The position numbers were made by a program, and so were the translations under genes. The notes under the pieces were generated by a model. The model saw nothing but the letters and a program-made list of their open reading frames with translations. It did no database searches and was not told the origin of the DNA. From a virus, in IMG/VR virus record IMGVR_UViG_3300032325_000065, positions 1 to 25,406 of that record: a DNA stretch of 25,406 nt. One strand, 5' to 3'. This document shows positions 13,781 to 21,921 of the stretch, one piece after another (the stretch's first letter is position 1; every line of letters starts with the position of its first letter).

Positions 13781-15130
13781 TTATATCCGTCTGTTAATTA
13801 TCTTAGGTGTTTCTTTCCACATCTCATCCAAAGTTACTTTAGTCTTGCCAACATGAAGTCCTCTAATGCTTTCATCTTTGTTGACAGGCTTATCTTCGTC
13901 TTTCCATACAATAGACAGATACCTAAACGCATCTGCACTATGACTTGTCCAATCGTGCTTAGGCCGATCTCTAAATACTTTCTTATCATCATCCCACTCT
14001 CGTTGATATTGCCGTAAACATTCTATACCTTCTTCACACTTATTATCGAACCAAGTCCGAGTTAATGCAAGCCTTGCAGATTGGATACCATCCTGTAATG
14101 ACAGGTTTGGTACGATTTTTATCTGTTTTATGTCGATTTTTGTTGATAATTGCTCGATTATGCTCTTGCCACCAGATGCTAGTGTTTTTGCTCGTGCATC
14201 ATGAGGCAGCCAATGGATGCCATATCTATAGCCAAATTCTTCTTCTTTTTGCTTCAGTAAGCCTGTGTAAAATGGTATTGCTTGTCCATTAGAACTGTGA
14301 TGATCAAGCACCCTAATCTCGCCATGAATGACTTGATACCACCAAATACTTGTACTGTCGTTAAAGCCTAAATCCCAAGCCGTGTGGCATGGAAACATAG
14401 GATCGTACTCAACGCTTGTTATTCTGTCTAAGTCTGTAATCCTACGCATTTCTTGACCATAATATGCACCTAAAATAGCAGCTTCAAACGAGCATAAGAA
14501 CTCTTGTTCGTACTGGTTAGCAGACATTGACTGTTGTGCGTCTAATAATTCGTTTTGTGGGATTAGATTAGATTGATCTGCTCTTAACGTCTTGACGTAC
14601 CAATTGCTATGCTTTTGTGCTGCGTTGTATATGTCGTAAAAACTGTTATGACCTTTAGGTGTGCCTATAAACGTAGCCCATCCTTCTCGATCAGTTAGTA
14701 ATGGTCTTACGATTTCACCCCACATTCTAGGTTTCATATCGGCATATTCATCCAAAACTACGCCATCTAAGTATAAGCCTCGCAATGCATCAGGATTATC
14801 AGCACCAAATAAGCGTATCTTTGCACCATTGACTAACTCTACCCATAATTCTGATTGATTAGCTTTGACAATAGCAGGTTCAGCAAACTTTAAAAGATAG
14901 TCCCAAGCAATGTTTTTAGCCTGTGCGTAGTACGGTGCAATATAGGCGTATCTTGCGTCTGGTTTATTCTCTACGATTGATCTACGAATAATGTCGCAGA
15001 TCGTTGCCACCGTCTTACCTGCTCTTCTGTGGGCTACTAATACAGCCCATCGTTCTTTACGCTTGTGAAAGTCTTTAAAAGCATCTCTAGGAGAATAAGG
15101 ATACTCGTAGATATGTTCTACTACTTTCAC
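13781..15130 (-). CDS. terL: Terminase large subunit
   Basis: A 449-aa protein starting at GTG 15130, which overlaps the small-subunit TGA (GTGA). ATPase domain: the Walker A-like VAHRRAGKTVATICDIIRR (residues 32-50), Walker B LDGVVLDEYADM (about 122-133), and coupling motif FIGTPKGHNSFYD. The nuclease domain begins AWDLGFNDSTSIWWYQV (about 246) with its metal-binding Asp, and a later Asp lies in HDWTSHSADAFRYLSIVW. It translocates DNA into the procapsid through the portal and cuts it. Length and motif order are normal, and the gene is intact, with no sign of an intron. Confidence 0.96.
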   Translation of the reverse strand: MKVVEHIYEYPYSPRDAFKDFHKRKERWAVLVAHRRAGKTVATICDIIRRSIVENKPDARYAYIAPYYAQAKNIAWDYLLKFAEPAIVKANQSELWVELVNGAKIRLFGADNPDALRGLYLDGVVLDEYADMKPRMWGEIVRPLLTDREGWATFIGTPKGHNSFYDIYNAAQKHSNWYVKTLRADQSNLIPQNELLDAQQSMSANQYEQEFLCSFEAAILGAYYGQEMRRITDLDRITSVEYDPMFPCHTAWDLGFNDSTSIWWYQVIHGEIRVLDHHSSNGQAIPFYTGLLKQKEEEFGYRYGIHWLPHDARAKTLASGGKSIIEQLSTKIDIKQIKIVPNLSLQDGIQSARLALTRTWFDNKCEEGIECLRQYQREWDDDKKVFRDRPKHDWTSHSADAFRYLSIVWKDEDKPVNKDESIRGLHVGKTKVTLDEMWKETPKIINRRI

Positions 15131-15441
15131 TCTTTAAACTTGTGTATGTGTTCGTGTCGTACAGGTGCTGTTTCATCGCCCACTTGTTCAACTCTTGCTA
15201 ATTTAGGCACATGATATTCAGCGACTTGCATAAAACAATCAAAAGCTACTTTAGGCCCATGCTTTTCACTTGCTGCAATTTCATCTAACCATTCTTGTAG
15301 TTTGTGTGAGTTTCCATCAACAAAACGAGCAATAGCTTCTCGTGCCATTGTCGTTGATTTATTAGGCACTCCTGCTTTACGACCAGCTCGACTTAGGTTA
15401 TTTAGTCTTACATCATCAGATTTCGACAGTTTTTTATCCAT
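15127..15441 (-). CDS. terS: Terminase small subunit (probable)
   Basis: A 104-aa protein overlapping terL by 4 nt. It carries the motif RAGRKAGVPNKSTTMAREAI (residues 19-38), the usual start of many small phage proteins that precede terL, where GRxxGxPNK-T introduces a helical DNA-binding or assembly domain. The middle (LQEWLDEIAASEKHGPKVAF) and DCFMQVAEYHVPKLARVEQ form helices and the end is His/Glu-rich (RHEHIHKFKE). In this role it would recognise the packaging site and feed DNA to TerL. The assignment rests on motif and position; no HTH is clear. Confidence 0.8.
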   Translation of the reverse strand: MDKKLSKSDDVRLNNLSRAGRKAGVPNKSTTMAREAIARFVDGNSHKLQEWLDEIAASEKHGPKVAFDCFMQVAEYHVPKLARVEQVGDETAPVRHEHIHKFKE

Positions 15442-15476
15442 ATATTCTCAAGGTATTGATTTATATAGTGTAAATT

Positions 15477-17195
15477 CTACTCTATTTTTTTAAATTCTTC
15501 TTCTAATTGCTCTTTACGACTTAAACCTAATATTGGCACACCTGCAAACATTTCTTTACCAAATTTTTGTATAAGTGATTTACGCTCTTCTGGGTTAGCA
15601 TACTTATAAATATCTTTAATGCCATTTTTTTCTAATACAGACATTGTTTTTGCAGTTGTTTCTTTTGGAACTATTGCACCTGCAAATTCATTAAGTTGAA
15701 CTGCTCTTTTGGGTTTAATTTCAAAATATCCAGTAGGTGCATCTTTTAATTCTTTGGTGTAAGCAGATATTCTATCTTTTAGTTCTTGTGGAACTTTTTG
15801 AGCTATTTCTCTGCTATATTCATATTTATTTGCTGTTCCTAAAGCTAATTCTTCTAAAAACGCTCTTACATCAATTCTACTGTTATTTTCTTTTAAAAAT
15901 TTAGATAAATCTTCAGTTAAAGATTCATGTGTCGAATTTAAATTATCTTTTATTTGTTGGCTTTCTGTTTCAGAAACTATTTTTGATCTATTTTTTAGGA
16001 CATCTGATTGATTTTTTAATTTTGGTATTAATTTTGCTCTTAAACTACCAGCCGTAAACAAATTTCCATTACCTTCAGCACCAGCATTTTTAGATGACAT
16101 TCTTTTAACTATATTTTCTAAAGTAGCTGGTTCATACAATGCTCTACCAGTTGTATTTGAACTGCCTTTATATAACAAACTTTTAACTGATCCCCCAACA
16201 TCTTGAGCTTCCTTTTTCAATTTATCAATGTAATCAATTTGCCAATCATAAAATGGAGATTGTTTTTCACTAGGAAGTTTATCAAAAGCATTTCTTGCTG
16301 CCATCCTAAATTCTGATGGCGTATCGTAATTTTTAGAATCAGGTAAAAGACCTTTTTCTCTGAGATATTGCATTTTTAACAAAACAGTATCTTGTAAATT
16401 AGAATCTAAATTTTGTGTATATCCTGAAACAGCACTTAAAGTATCTTTATGATTTTTTAATTCACCATAATGTTCTGCAAGTTTATTAGTTATAAAATCA
16501 TCTGCAATTCTGTCTGTTTGAGTGACTATATGTGGTTTTCTTGCAGTATAAGCATCAGTTGAATAAATAGGATTTTGTCTAGATGGAGTTGCCATATTTT
16601 TATTGCCAATAAGCGTAATATCACCAAATTCTTCTAATGGGTTTTTTACTTTACTGATTGCCAATGATGGTACTGGTAGCCCACCTAATTTTTCTACAGC
16701 ATATAATTTTTCAGGCGTTAGATTGTGCTGCACTATCATTTCTTCGCCTGCTTTAACATTAGGCACAAATGCTGATGCATTTTTATTTGTAACAAAAGGA
16801 ACTACACTAGGCATCAATCCTTGTTGTTGCATCATCTTTTCTGTTCTGTTCCATGCTTCTTCACCAATTGCTCTAGCTACTGGTTTAGCAATAGGTTTAG
16901 TTAATGCAGCAGTACCACCTAATATACCTGTGGCTAATCCAGCCTCTTCGCCTGATTCATAACCTTTGTTGTATTGAATATTGTTAGGATCGAGTACGCC
17001 TATGTCAGATGGTGGTTTTGCAGGTACACCAGAATAACCTGCACTAAAACCACTTAATTGTTGATTAGGAGTATAGCCAAAAGATTTTAAAAATGCTTGA
17101 GGATCAGTTAAATTACGAACAACAGTCGTAGGAAAATCCACAGCAGATTGTAATTTTTGACGCAACATATTGGCTAATGTTTGATTATCAGCCAT
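15477..17195 (-). CDS. Large protein with polyvalent-protein-like segment, function unknown
   Basis: A 572-aa protein. Residues 15-110 are a flexible N-terminus with Ala/Gly-rich helices (GLATGILGGTAALTKPIAKP). Residues 150-215 hold the distinctive segment VQHNLTPEKLYAVEKLGGLP, VPSLAISKVKNPLEEFGDIT, LIGNKNMATPSRQNPIYSTD, which I recognise from large multi-domain polyvalent proteins of phages and conjugative elements, where it accompanies effector or DNA-manipulating domains. The remainder (220-572) is charged alpha-helix and shows no catalytic motif I can name. Codon use is clearly more A/T-rich (many AAA, AAT, TTT) than in terL or portal, suggesting separate acquisition. It lies between small early-late genes and TerS, with no strong RBS. 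A co-injected protein is a possible role. Confidence 0.75.
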   Translation of the reverse strand: MADNQTLANMLRQKLQSAVDFPTTVVRNLTDPQAFLKSFGYTPNQQLSGFSAGYSGVPAKPPSDIGVLDPNNIQYNKGYESGEEAGLATGILGGTAALTKPIAKPVARAIGEEAWNRTEKMMQQQGLMPSVVPFVTNKNASAFVPNVKAGEEMIVQHNLTPEKLYAVEKLGGLPVPSLAISKVKNPLEEFGDITLIGNKNMATPSRQNPIYSTDAYTARKPHIVTQTDRIADDFITNKLAEHYGELKNHKDTLSAVSGYTQNLDSNLQDTVLLKMQYLREKGLLPDSKNYDTPSEFRMAARNAFDKLPSEKQSPFYDWQIDYIDKLKKEAQDVGGSVKSLLYKGSSNTTGRALYEPATLENIVKRMSSKNAGAEGNGNLFTAGSLRAKLIPKLKNQSDVLKNRSKIVSETESQQIKDNLNSTHESLTEDLSKFLKENNSRIDVRAFLEELALGTANKYEYSREIAQKVPQELKDRISAYTKELKDAPTGYFEIKPKRAVQLNEFAGAIVPKETTAKTMSVLEKNGIKDIYKYANPEERKSLIQKFGKEMFAGVPILGLSRKEQLEEEFKKIE

Positions 17196-17197
17196 GT

Positions 17198-17623
17198 TTA
17201 TCTAAATTTCTTTAGTTCTTCTTGGTAAGGCAAGTAATTAGGATCGTTTTTTATTGCTTGCTGAAGCTCTTGCACATAGTTAAAGTTACTCATTGCAGGA
17301 TAAACATTAGAGTCACTTGCTGCACCTAAATTCATGCGAGTTGCTGCACCTTTTTCGTAAAACTTAGGATTAACTTCACCAGCTTTAACACGCTTCATGT
17401 AGTTTTCTTGTTGCTGGCTAATGCCTCGTTGATCTCTGCCAGTTTCAGGTCTAATGTCACCAGCAGTTGTTCGCATATCATGATAGAACTGGCCCATGTA
17501 GGCAGGTATTCTGCCTTGCTGAATTGCTCGTTGTATTTCAGGATGTAAATTTGCTTGACCTACCATGCGTTCTGACACGTTACCACCACGCAATAAATTG
17601 ACAAGCATATTCTTTTCATCCAT
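17198..17623 (-). CDS. Hypothetical protein, 141 aa
   Basis: Starts MDEKNMLVNLLRGGNVSERM; ATG 17623 directly abuts the stop of the 49-aa gene, with GAGGT 10 nt upstream. Features: QANLHPEIQRAIQQGRIPAY, then FYHDMRTTAGDIRPETGRDQ and a C-terminal helix YVQELQQAIKNDP. No transmembrane or catalytic motif. It precedes the 572-aa gene by 2 nt in the same operon and contains N/Q/Y-rich loops like other virion-associated small proteins. Function unknown. Confidence 0.72.
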   Translation of the reverse strand: MDEKNMLVNLLRGGNVSERMVGQANLHPEIQRAIQQGRIPAYMGQFYHDMRTTAGDIRPETGRDQRGISQQQENYMKRVKAGEVNPKFYEKGAATRMNLGAASDSNVYPAMSNFNYVQELQQAIKNDPNYLPYQEELKKFR

Positions 17624-17773
17624 TTACTTGACCTCTTTGTCCAAGTCTTTAACTTTGTTGGCAAGCATGGCCCTACGTTCTAAACGCAGGCGTTGTTGCT
17701 TTTCAAGTGTAGATTCATGCTCTGGTCGAAGCATGGCATCTTCTTTTTTATAAGTTCTGCTCATGGGTGTCAT
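17624..17773 (-). CDS. Small basic/helical protein, 49 aa
   Basis: MTPMSRTYKKEDAML... to ...KDLDKEVK. ATG 17773 overlaps the upstream gene's TGA (ATGA), and its TAA 17626-17624 abuts the next ATG. This seamless spacing within the operon argues that it is real despite its length. Residues 20-49 form one charged amphipathic helix (TLEKQQRLRLERRAMLANKV). No known family; it may be a small DNA- or protein-binding helix. Confidence 0.65.
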   Translation of the reverse strand: MTPMSRTYKKEDAMLRPEHESTLEKQQRLRLERRAMLANKVKDLDKEVK

Positions 17774-17949
17774 TTGGCGTACCTATCATATGCTTCTTCA
17801 AGCATAGTTTTTCTTGCAGTCTTTTCGGATTCTTTAAAATCTTCTGCCGTAGGTGCATCTGGTGAGCCGACTTTATTCATCTTTTCACCAGAGCCAGCTT
17901 TGATACGAGCTTTTTTTCGATGAATATTAGCGTATAGTCCGTCTTTCAT
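17770..17949 (-). CDS. Conserved small phage protein (MKDGLYANIHRKKARI), 59 aa
   Basis: I choose ATG 17949, preceded by AAAGG 7 nt upstream, one nt after the stop of the DUF5856-like gene. A longer upstream reading would overlap that gene by more than 100 nt and is unlikely. The N-terminus MKDGLYANIHRKKARIKAGS, followed by GEKMNKVGSPDAPTAEDFKE, is a widely recurring small phage protein of unknown function that usually lies among head and packaging genes. It is basic at the N-terminus and helical at the end. Confidence 0.8.
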   Translation of the reverse strand: MKDGLYANIHRKKARIKAGSGEKMNKVGSPDAPTAEDFKESEKTARKTMLEEAYDRYAK

Positions 17950-17950
17950 A

Positions 17951-18313
17951 TTAACCTTTAAATTTAATAAGATAAATTGTTTTGTCGATTTCTTCGGCAA
18001 TATTGTCAACAAGCTGAACAATCTGTGATTCTGTAGGCAAGTCGTTTCTTGCATCCTTCACAAAACGCTGTAATGATTCTAAGTAACTGAGAGGCGTACC
18101 TTTGGGCAAGTGATACGAGTCAGGGAAGTTCTTGATTTGACCATAGCAGCCAAAATACGTTTCAGCTAACTGATCTATCAGCTCGATGATGTTCTGGTAA
18201 AAATGACCTAATGTTTTGTGCTGGGCATAGGATGTAGTAGACCAATGCATCAAATGGGCATTAGTGCCTGAATGAAGCAATGTCGATAAAAACAAGGCCA
18301 TTGATTTTTCCAT
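17951..18313 (-). CDS. DUF5856-like, ferritin/Dps-like helical protein
   Basis: A 120-aa protein with RBS AGGAG 6 nt before the ATG. Helix 1: STLLHSGTNAHLMHWSTTSY; then AQHKTLGHFYQNIIELIDQL and AETYFGCYG. This H-x3-W-x3-SYA(Q)H-x-(A/T)L-x-x-FY-x10-D pattern is that of the DUF5856 phage family, whose sequence resembles a four-helix ferritin or Dps-like bundle. The His, Glu and Asp residues are candidates for metal ligands. The protein is shorter than Dps and its role in phage is unknown. A TATACT -10-like box lies about 35 nt upstream, but no good -35 accompanies it. Confidence 0.75.
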   Translation of the reverse strand: MEKSMALFLSTLLHSGTNAHLMHWSTTSYAQHKTLGHFYQNIIELIDQLAETYFGCYGQIKNFPDSYHLPKGTPLSYLESLQRFVKDARNDLPTESQIVQLVDNIAEEIDKTIYLIKFKG

Positions 18314-18352
18314 GAAAAACTCCTATTTAAAGACTAGTATAAAACAAATTAT

Positions 18353-18553
18353 CTAATCCCAAAAATTATTTTTTTCATTTTTTTCAAAAGATGCACAACG
18401 GATTTTTAAATTTAAATCCCAAAACATTTCCCCAGCCAAACAATTTTTTGCACTAGGCCACTGGGGAAAATTTTGACAGTCCAAACATTGCACCCTGTCA
18501 TCTATCGCATTTTCGTTTTTTACACATCCCATTGCTAAAAGTGCAGCCAACAT
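18353..18553 (-). CDS. Small Cys-rich protein, lipobox-like N-terminus or zinc-binding
   Basis: A 66-aa protein with a strong RBS (AAGGAGTGATAAATG). The N-terminus MLAALLAMGC looks like a minimal lipoprotein signal with lipobox LAMGC, although there is no positive n-region. The rest has VQCLDCQNF, AKNCLAG and IRCASF, a CxxC-x10-C-x13-C pattern typical of a small zinc- or Fe-S-binding domain. The two readings are alternatives: if exported, the Cys residues would form disulphides. First gene downstream (leftward) of the repeat-rich region 18554-18808. Function unknown. Confidence 0.68.
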   Translation of the reverse strand: MLAALLAMGCVKNENAIDDRVQCLDCQNFPQWPSAKNCLAGEMFWDLNLKIRCASFEKNEKNNFWD

Positions 18554-18808
18554 TTATCACTCCTTAAAAGTATTGGGCAACGCATGTAACGCATCTTTTT
18601 CTAAAAGTTTTCTGTAACCCTGTAACTATGTAACTCATGTTTTTCTATTGTTATCCCCATATATATATATATATATATTTACTACTCTTTTATATATAAG
18701 AGTTACAAGAGTTACAAAAGATACAGTACTGATTTTAAAATATTTTTTTAGCAACGCATCTTTAATTGCAACGCTTCTTATGCGTTGCAAATGATTAACT
18801 ATAAAATA
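18554..18808. other. Repeat-rich, gene-free region: candidate replication origin or control region
   Basis: A 255-bp gap between the helicase-primase stop and the next gene. It contains: (AT)n at 18659-18678; three TGTAAC at 18613, 18621 and 18629 with exact 8-bp spacing on the left; two tandem AGAGTTACA (18699-18707, 18708-18716), i.e. TGTAACTCT in the opposite orientation on the right; GCAACGCAT at 18577 and 18751 with GTAACGCATC at 18586; and a perfect 9-bp inverted repeat TTGCAACGC/GCGTTGCAA at 18766-18774 and 18782-18790, loop 7 nt. Iteron-like repeats around an AT tract beside a replication gene suit an origin or a complex promoter/operator. Inference only. Confidence 0.55.
18766..18790. 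repeat. 9-bp perfect inverted repeat
   Basis: TTGCAACGC and GCGTTGCAA separated by TTCTTAT, 19 nt beyond the primase stop. It has no T-run on either side, so it is a poor intrinsic terminator. It reuses the GCAACGC unit found three more times in this gap, hence a protein-binding site or origin hairpin is likelier. Confidence 0.7.
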
Positions 18809-20860
18809 TCAATCTTTCACATACATTCTTGTAACACGACTTTGTAAAGCATCACCCACTTTAACTTGCTGCCTAATTGACTTATTTTTGTACCCCAATT
18901 TGGTCATAATTCTGCCAATTTGGTTCTGTGCTTTCTTATCAAATTCTTTAAATGGGTTAATTGAAGTCCAAATTTCTTGCCCTTTAAACTTAGAAAAGTG
19001 TGCATTTTGGGCTAAATATTCCACTACAGATTCATGTAATGGGTCTTCACTAAAGAATGTTTCACGCACAGGATCAGCTAATTTTTGAGCTTCTTCCCAC
19101 AAAACGCCATGCTTCTCAAACAGATAAATTGCCTCTGCCCAGATTTGCAGACAATCTTTTTTGATTAAATGTGCTTGGGGAGTTTTGACAACAATGGGCA
19201 GCCACCTACGATTTCCTGTGTGATCACTCAAGAATTCATAGTTGTTGGTTGATCCCCAAAGTGTCAGCCTACGTTTAAACGTCTTGGTAAACTCCATGTA
19301 CTTTGGAGTCCATTCCTCTGTCGTTCTGGACATCCAAGCCTTAATATCTTCAGCCTCTTTAGTTTGTAGGCCTGATAACTCAGCCAGCTCACCAATGAGC
19401 TTACCTCTTAGATGCCTTGATAAGTCAGCATCCCTAGTTTGTAGGCTAATCTCCACAAAGTTATCATCAAATGGTGACAATGCTTGTATCGCCATCGTCT
19501 TGCCCACGCCCTGCTCACCCACCAGTACAATAGCAGCGTCAGCCTTAATCCCTGCGACCATCAGCCTGCCACCCATAGCTGTCGTAATGTACATTGACGC
19601 AGCAGTCGTATAAGCATTTTCTTCAGCACCAAAGTAAATATGTAGCAGGTGCTTACAGCGTTCAATACCATCCCATTGCAAGGACTTACCCCACTCAATC
19701 GCTGAGTCATACGGATGGTTCATACAGAGCATATGCACGTTATCCCTAATCATCTCCTTTGGCATAGCCTTGAAGCCCATCTTCTCAGCAATGTACTGGA
19801 TACGTGTGTAATCCTCATCCTCGACTGGCCTTGTCGTTTCATCAATCGTAATCATGGATGCAGCCCTAAAGTTGTCATAACGCAGATCGTACTGACTCAG
19901 TAACTTGAGCAGATTGCCTTGTGTCTTGTCAATCTTGCCATTTTTGTCAATAATAAAGTCAGGCAAGAGTTCAGGATCACTATTAACCACTACGCCAATT
20001 TCTTGCTTAAACTCTTGTAAGCCAAAGGCAGCATAAGCACTATTGACTAAGTTAGGAATATCGTTAAACCGATCATTCCAGCGTTGATCCTTGACAGTAA
20101 TGACATTCATCATGCCCTCTAGTATCTCGATGGCTGAGTTACGCTTAACGCCAGTAGCGACATAATGACAAGCTAGATCACGCAAGGAGTCATGCCATTG
20201 CTCACCACTTAAGATATTACTTACGAGCTTAGTTAAGTCTAACTTTGAGCGTATCACCTCGCCAGTTTCATTGACAATAGTGGTCTTGGAGGACTTATAG
20301 GTCGGTTGCCAGTCATTGACCTTAAAGTCAATATACTCGCCACGCACACGAATGACTTGGTACGGTGCGTCAGTTCTGCCGATAAAGTAGGATTGTGACA
20401 GCGTAAAACTCTCAGGTGCAAGTATCCCACCAAGTGCTGTATTGAGCATAGCTAGGTGCAGCTCTCGTTCTTCTGGTTCTTTGGCAGCACTAAATGGGCA
20501 GATGACACGCCACTTGGGATGCTCTTTCTTCCAACTTGGACTAGTGTAAAGCAATGCCTCTATGCCAAACTGTTCAAGTCGTGCCTGTGCTTCTTCCATC
20601 GTCACCTGCCCTGCATCATAATCGCCTTCGATGCCATAGACTTCAATGACGTTATCGTTGTGACGTAGGCTGCCCTTGCTGGTCTTGGTTTCCCCAAAGG
20701 ATGCCATCTTGATTAGTGGCATTTGCTCTTTGGTGGGGTATATCTTAGGGGATTCTACTTTCTTACAAAAGTCATCCCAAGTCCATTCGTATTGTTGTAA
20801 CTGGTAGGCATTGACATCATGGAAGATAGTAAAAATAGCTGATATTGTGTTATTATTCAT
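18809..20860 (-). CDS. Primase-helicase: N-terminal primase-like part and VapE/VirE-type P-loop ATPase
   Basis: A 683-aa protein. Residues 55-175: KMASFGETKTSKGSLRHNDN, EVYGIEGDYDAGQVTMEEA, ALLYTSPSWKKEHPKWRVIC. The GDYD acidic motif and the WRVIC strand resemble the AEP/primase-like N-terminal part of phage and plasmid replicases. Residues 440-590: Walker A GEQGVGKT; then LRGKLIGELAELSGLQTKEA, KAWMSRTTEEWTPKYMEFTK and LWGSTNNYEFLSDHTGNRRW, the VapE/VirE (PF05272-like) ATPase signature. It would prime and unwind phage DNA. ATG 20860 has no clear RBS. Upstream is a terminator, so a promoter must lie within 20861-20885 or expression is by read-through. The repeat-rich region lies immediately downstream. 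Confidence 0.88.
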   Translation of the reverse strand: MNNNTISAIFTIFHDVNAYQLQQYEWTWDDFCKKVESPKIYPTKEQMPLIKMASFGETKTSKGSLRHNDNVIEVYGIEGDYDAGQVTMEEAQARLEQFGIEALLYTSPSWKKEHPKWRVICPFSAAKEPEERELHLAMLNTALGGILAPESFTLSQSYFIGRTDAPYQVIRVRGEYIDFKVNDWQPTYKSSKTTIVNETGEVIRSKLDLTKLVSNILSGEQWHDSLRDLACHYVATGVKRNSAIEILEGMMNVITVKDQRWNDRFNDIPNLVNSAYAAFGLQEFKQEIGVVVNSDPELLPDFIIDKNGKIDKTQGNLLKLLSQYDLRYDNFRAASMITIDETTRPVEDEDYTRIQYIAEKMGFKAMPKEMIRDNVHMLCMNHPYDSAIEWGKSLQWDGIERCKHLLHIYFGAEENAYTTAASMYITTAMGGRLMVAGIKADAAIVLVGEQGVGKTMAIQALSPFDDNFVEISLQTRDADLSRHLRGKLIGELAELSGLQTKEAEDIKAWMSRTTEEWTPKYMEFTKTFKRRLTLWGSTNNYEFLSDHTGNRRWLPIVVKTPQAHLIKKDCLQIWAEAIYLFEKHGVLWEEAQKLADPVRETFFSEDPLHESVVEYLAQNAHFSKFKGQEIWTSINPFKEFDKKAQNQIGRIMTKLGYKNKSIRQQVKVGDALQSRVTRMYVKD

Positions 20861-20884
20861 AAACGTGAGAAGTAAAAGGGTTGT

Positions 20885-20918
20885 AAAAAAAAGCCATGAT
20901 TGAGAGTCGTGGCTTTTT
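20885..20918 (-). terminator. Strong intrinsic terminator after early leftward genes
   Basis: Stem AAGCCATGA (20891-20899) with TCGTGGCTT (20907-20915), nine pairs including one G-U, loop TTGAGAG. Read leftward it is followed by eight T (plus A-run 20885-20892); read rightward it is followed by five T, so it could act in both directions. It separates the YdaS-HNH-nuclease operon from the primase. Confidence 0.88.
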
Positions 20919-20940
20919 GCTTGGGTAAATTAGTTTAGCA

Positions 20941-21921
20941 TTACTTGCTACGCTTGAGCGAACTTGCTGACAAAGATTCTTCAATATATTCTTTTGGAAC
21001 GTCAAAGCCATCTTTTTTGAGTTGTGTTAAAGACTTCAAAGTATACAAGCGTTGATTACCCTCAAAGTGTGCAATAACTTCCGTTTCATTACGAATCTTC
21101 GACATCTTGCGACCTTGAGATAACTCCCATCCCTGAATAAACGCACCTGTACTTAGTAAGTCTTTAGCCGATTCCCTGACTGAGTTGATCCAGCCTTCTA
21201 ACATTTCTGCCGTATCTAATAGCTCTGGCAAATCAGACATATCTGTTTGCAGGTTAAAGTCTGCTTGTGCAGTCTTGACAGCTAAGTCCTTCATGCTAGG
21301 GCAAACCGTCTTTGCAAGACAATAGCGGCACGCTTCGTAACTTGGAGTAACCTCAACAAATGGATCTAAGGCATCTTCGACCAACTGTTGCAACTCATTT
21401 ATAAATGCTTCAAGATCTGCTACAGAATATTGTGCAGGTTCTTGTATGGCATAGTGAGGACACCATATATGAGCCTTAACAGTTACATTCGGTCTGCCTG
21501 CCCAAAGCCAAGCACCTAACGCATAGCATTTTAATTGTGGACTTGTTACATTCACTTTGCCTCGACCACTTTTTAAATCAACAACGTGCAATTCATCATC
21601 TTTAAAAATAATGGCATCGGCTGTCCCACCCAACAGTTCGTGTACTTGCTGTAATGGCCCTGTTAGGTTAATTTCAATATGCTGTTGACCTCCAATGGCT
21701 TTAACATAAGCCACATAATCAGTCGCCCATTGCAAGGCTTCTGTATCGTCTGTTTTAACCTCTATGCCATGATAAAGTTTCTCTGCCATTGCATGACAAT
21801 CTGTTCCTCTTTGAGCATGAACATTCGTTTTATTAGGCATACCCAATTCCATTTGGTATGATCCTTTGCATAGCATGACTCGCTGTAAGCGACTTGCAGA
21901 AATTGGTGCATGAATACTCAT
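20941..21921 (-). CDS. RecB/Cas4-like PD-(D/E)XK nuclease (DUF2800 type)
   Basis: A 326-aa protein. N-terminal SASRLQRVMLCKGSYQME holds the first Cys; RGTDCHAMAEKLYHG has the conserved His; LLGGTADAIIFKDDELHVVD followed by DLKSGRGKVNV gives the catalytic G-T-A-D...D-x-K core; SPQLKCYALGAWLWAG is the Gln-Tyr helix. EACRYCLAKTVCPSM supplies three C-terminal Cys, with the N-terminal one making a Cas4-like iron-sulphur cluster plausible. In the family, such proteins act as DNA exonucleases in recombination or replication. It starts at ATG overlapping the HNH stop (TAATG), and its RBS (AGGAGTAATTAATG) lies inside the HNH gene end. Last gene before the terminator. Confidence 0.9.
   Translation of the reverse strand: MSIHAPISASRLQRVMLCKGSYQMELGMPNKTNVHAQRGTDCHAMAEKLYHGIEVKTDDTEALQWATDYVAYVKAIGGQQHIEINLTGPLQQVHELLGGTADAIIFKDDELHVVDLKSGRGKVNVTSPQLKCYALGAWLWAGRPNVTVKAHIWCPHYAIQEPAQYSVADLEAFINELQQLVEDALDPFVEVTPSYEACRYCLAKTVCPSMKDLAVKTAQADFNLQTDMSDLPELLDTAEMLEGWINSVRESAKDLLSTGAFIQGWELSQGRKMSKIRNETEVIAHFEGNQRLYTLKSLTQLKKDGFDVPKEYIEESLSASSLKRSK

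Noticed and set aside
17950-18054. Longer N-terminus for the 59-aa protein
   Set aside because: It would overlap the DUF5856-like gene by 104 nt, while the internal ATG 17949 has an RBS and the conserved MKDGLYANIH start.
18599-18720. CRISPR array
   Set aside because: The repeats are 6-9 bp and tandem or 8-bp phased, with no spacers.
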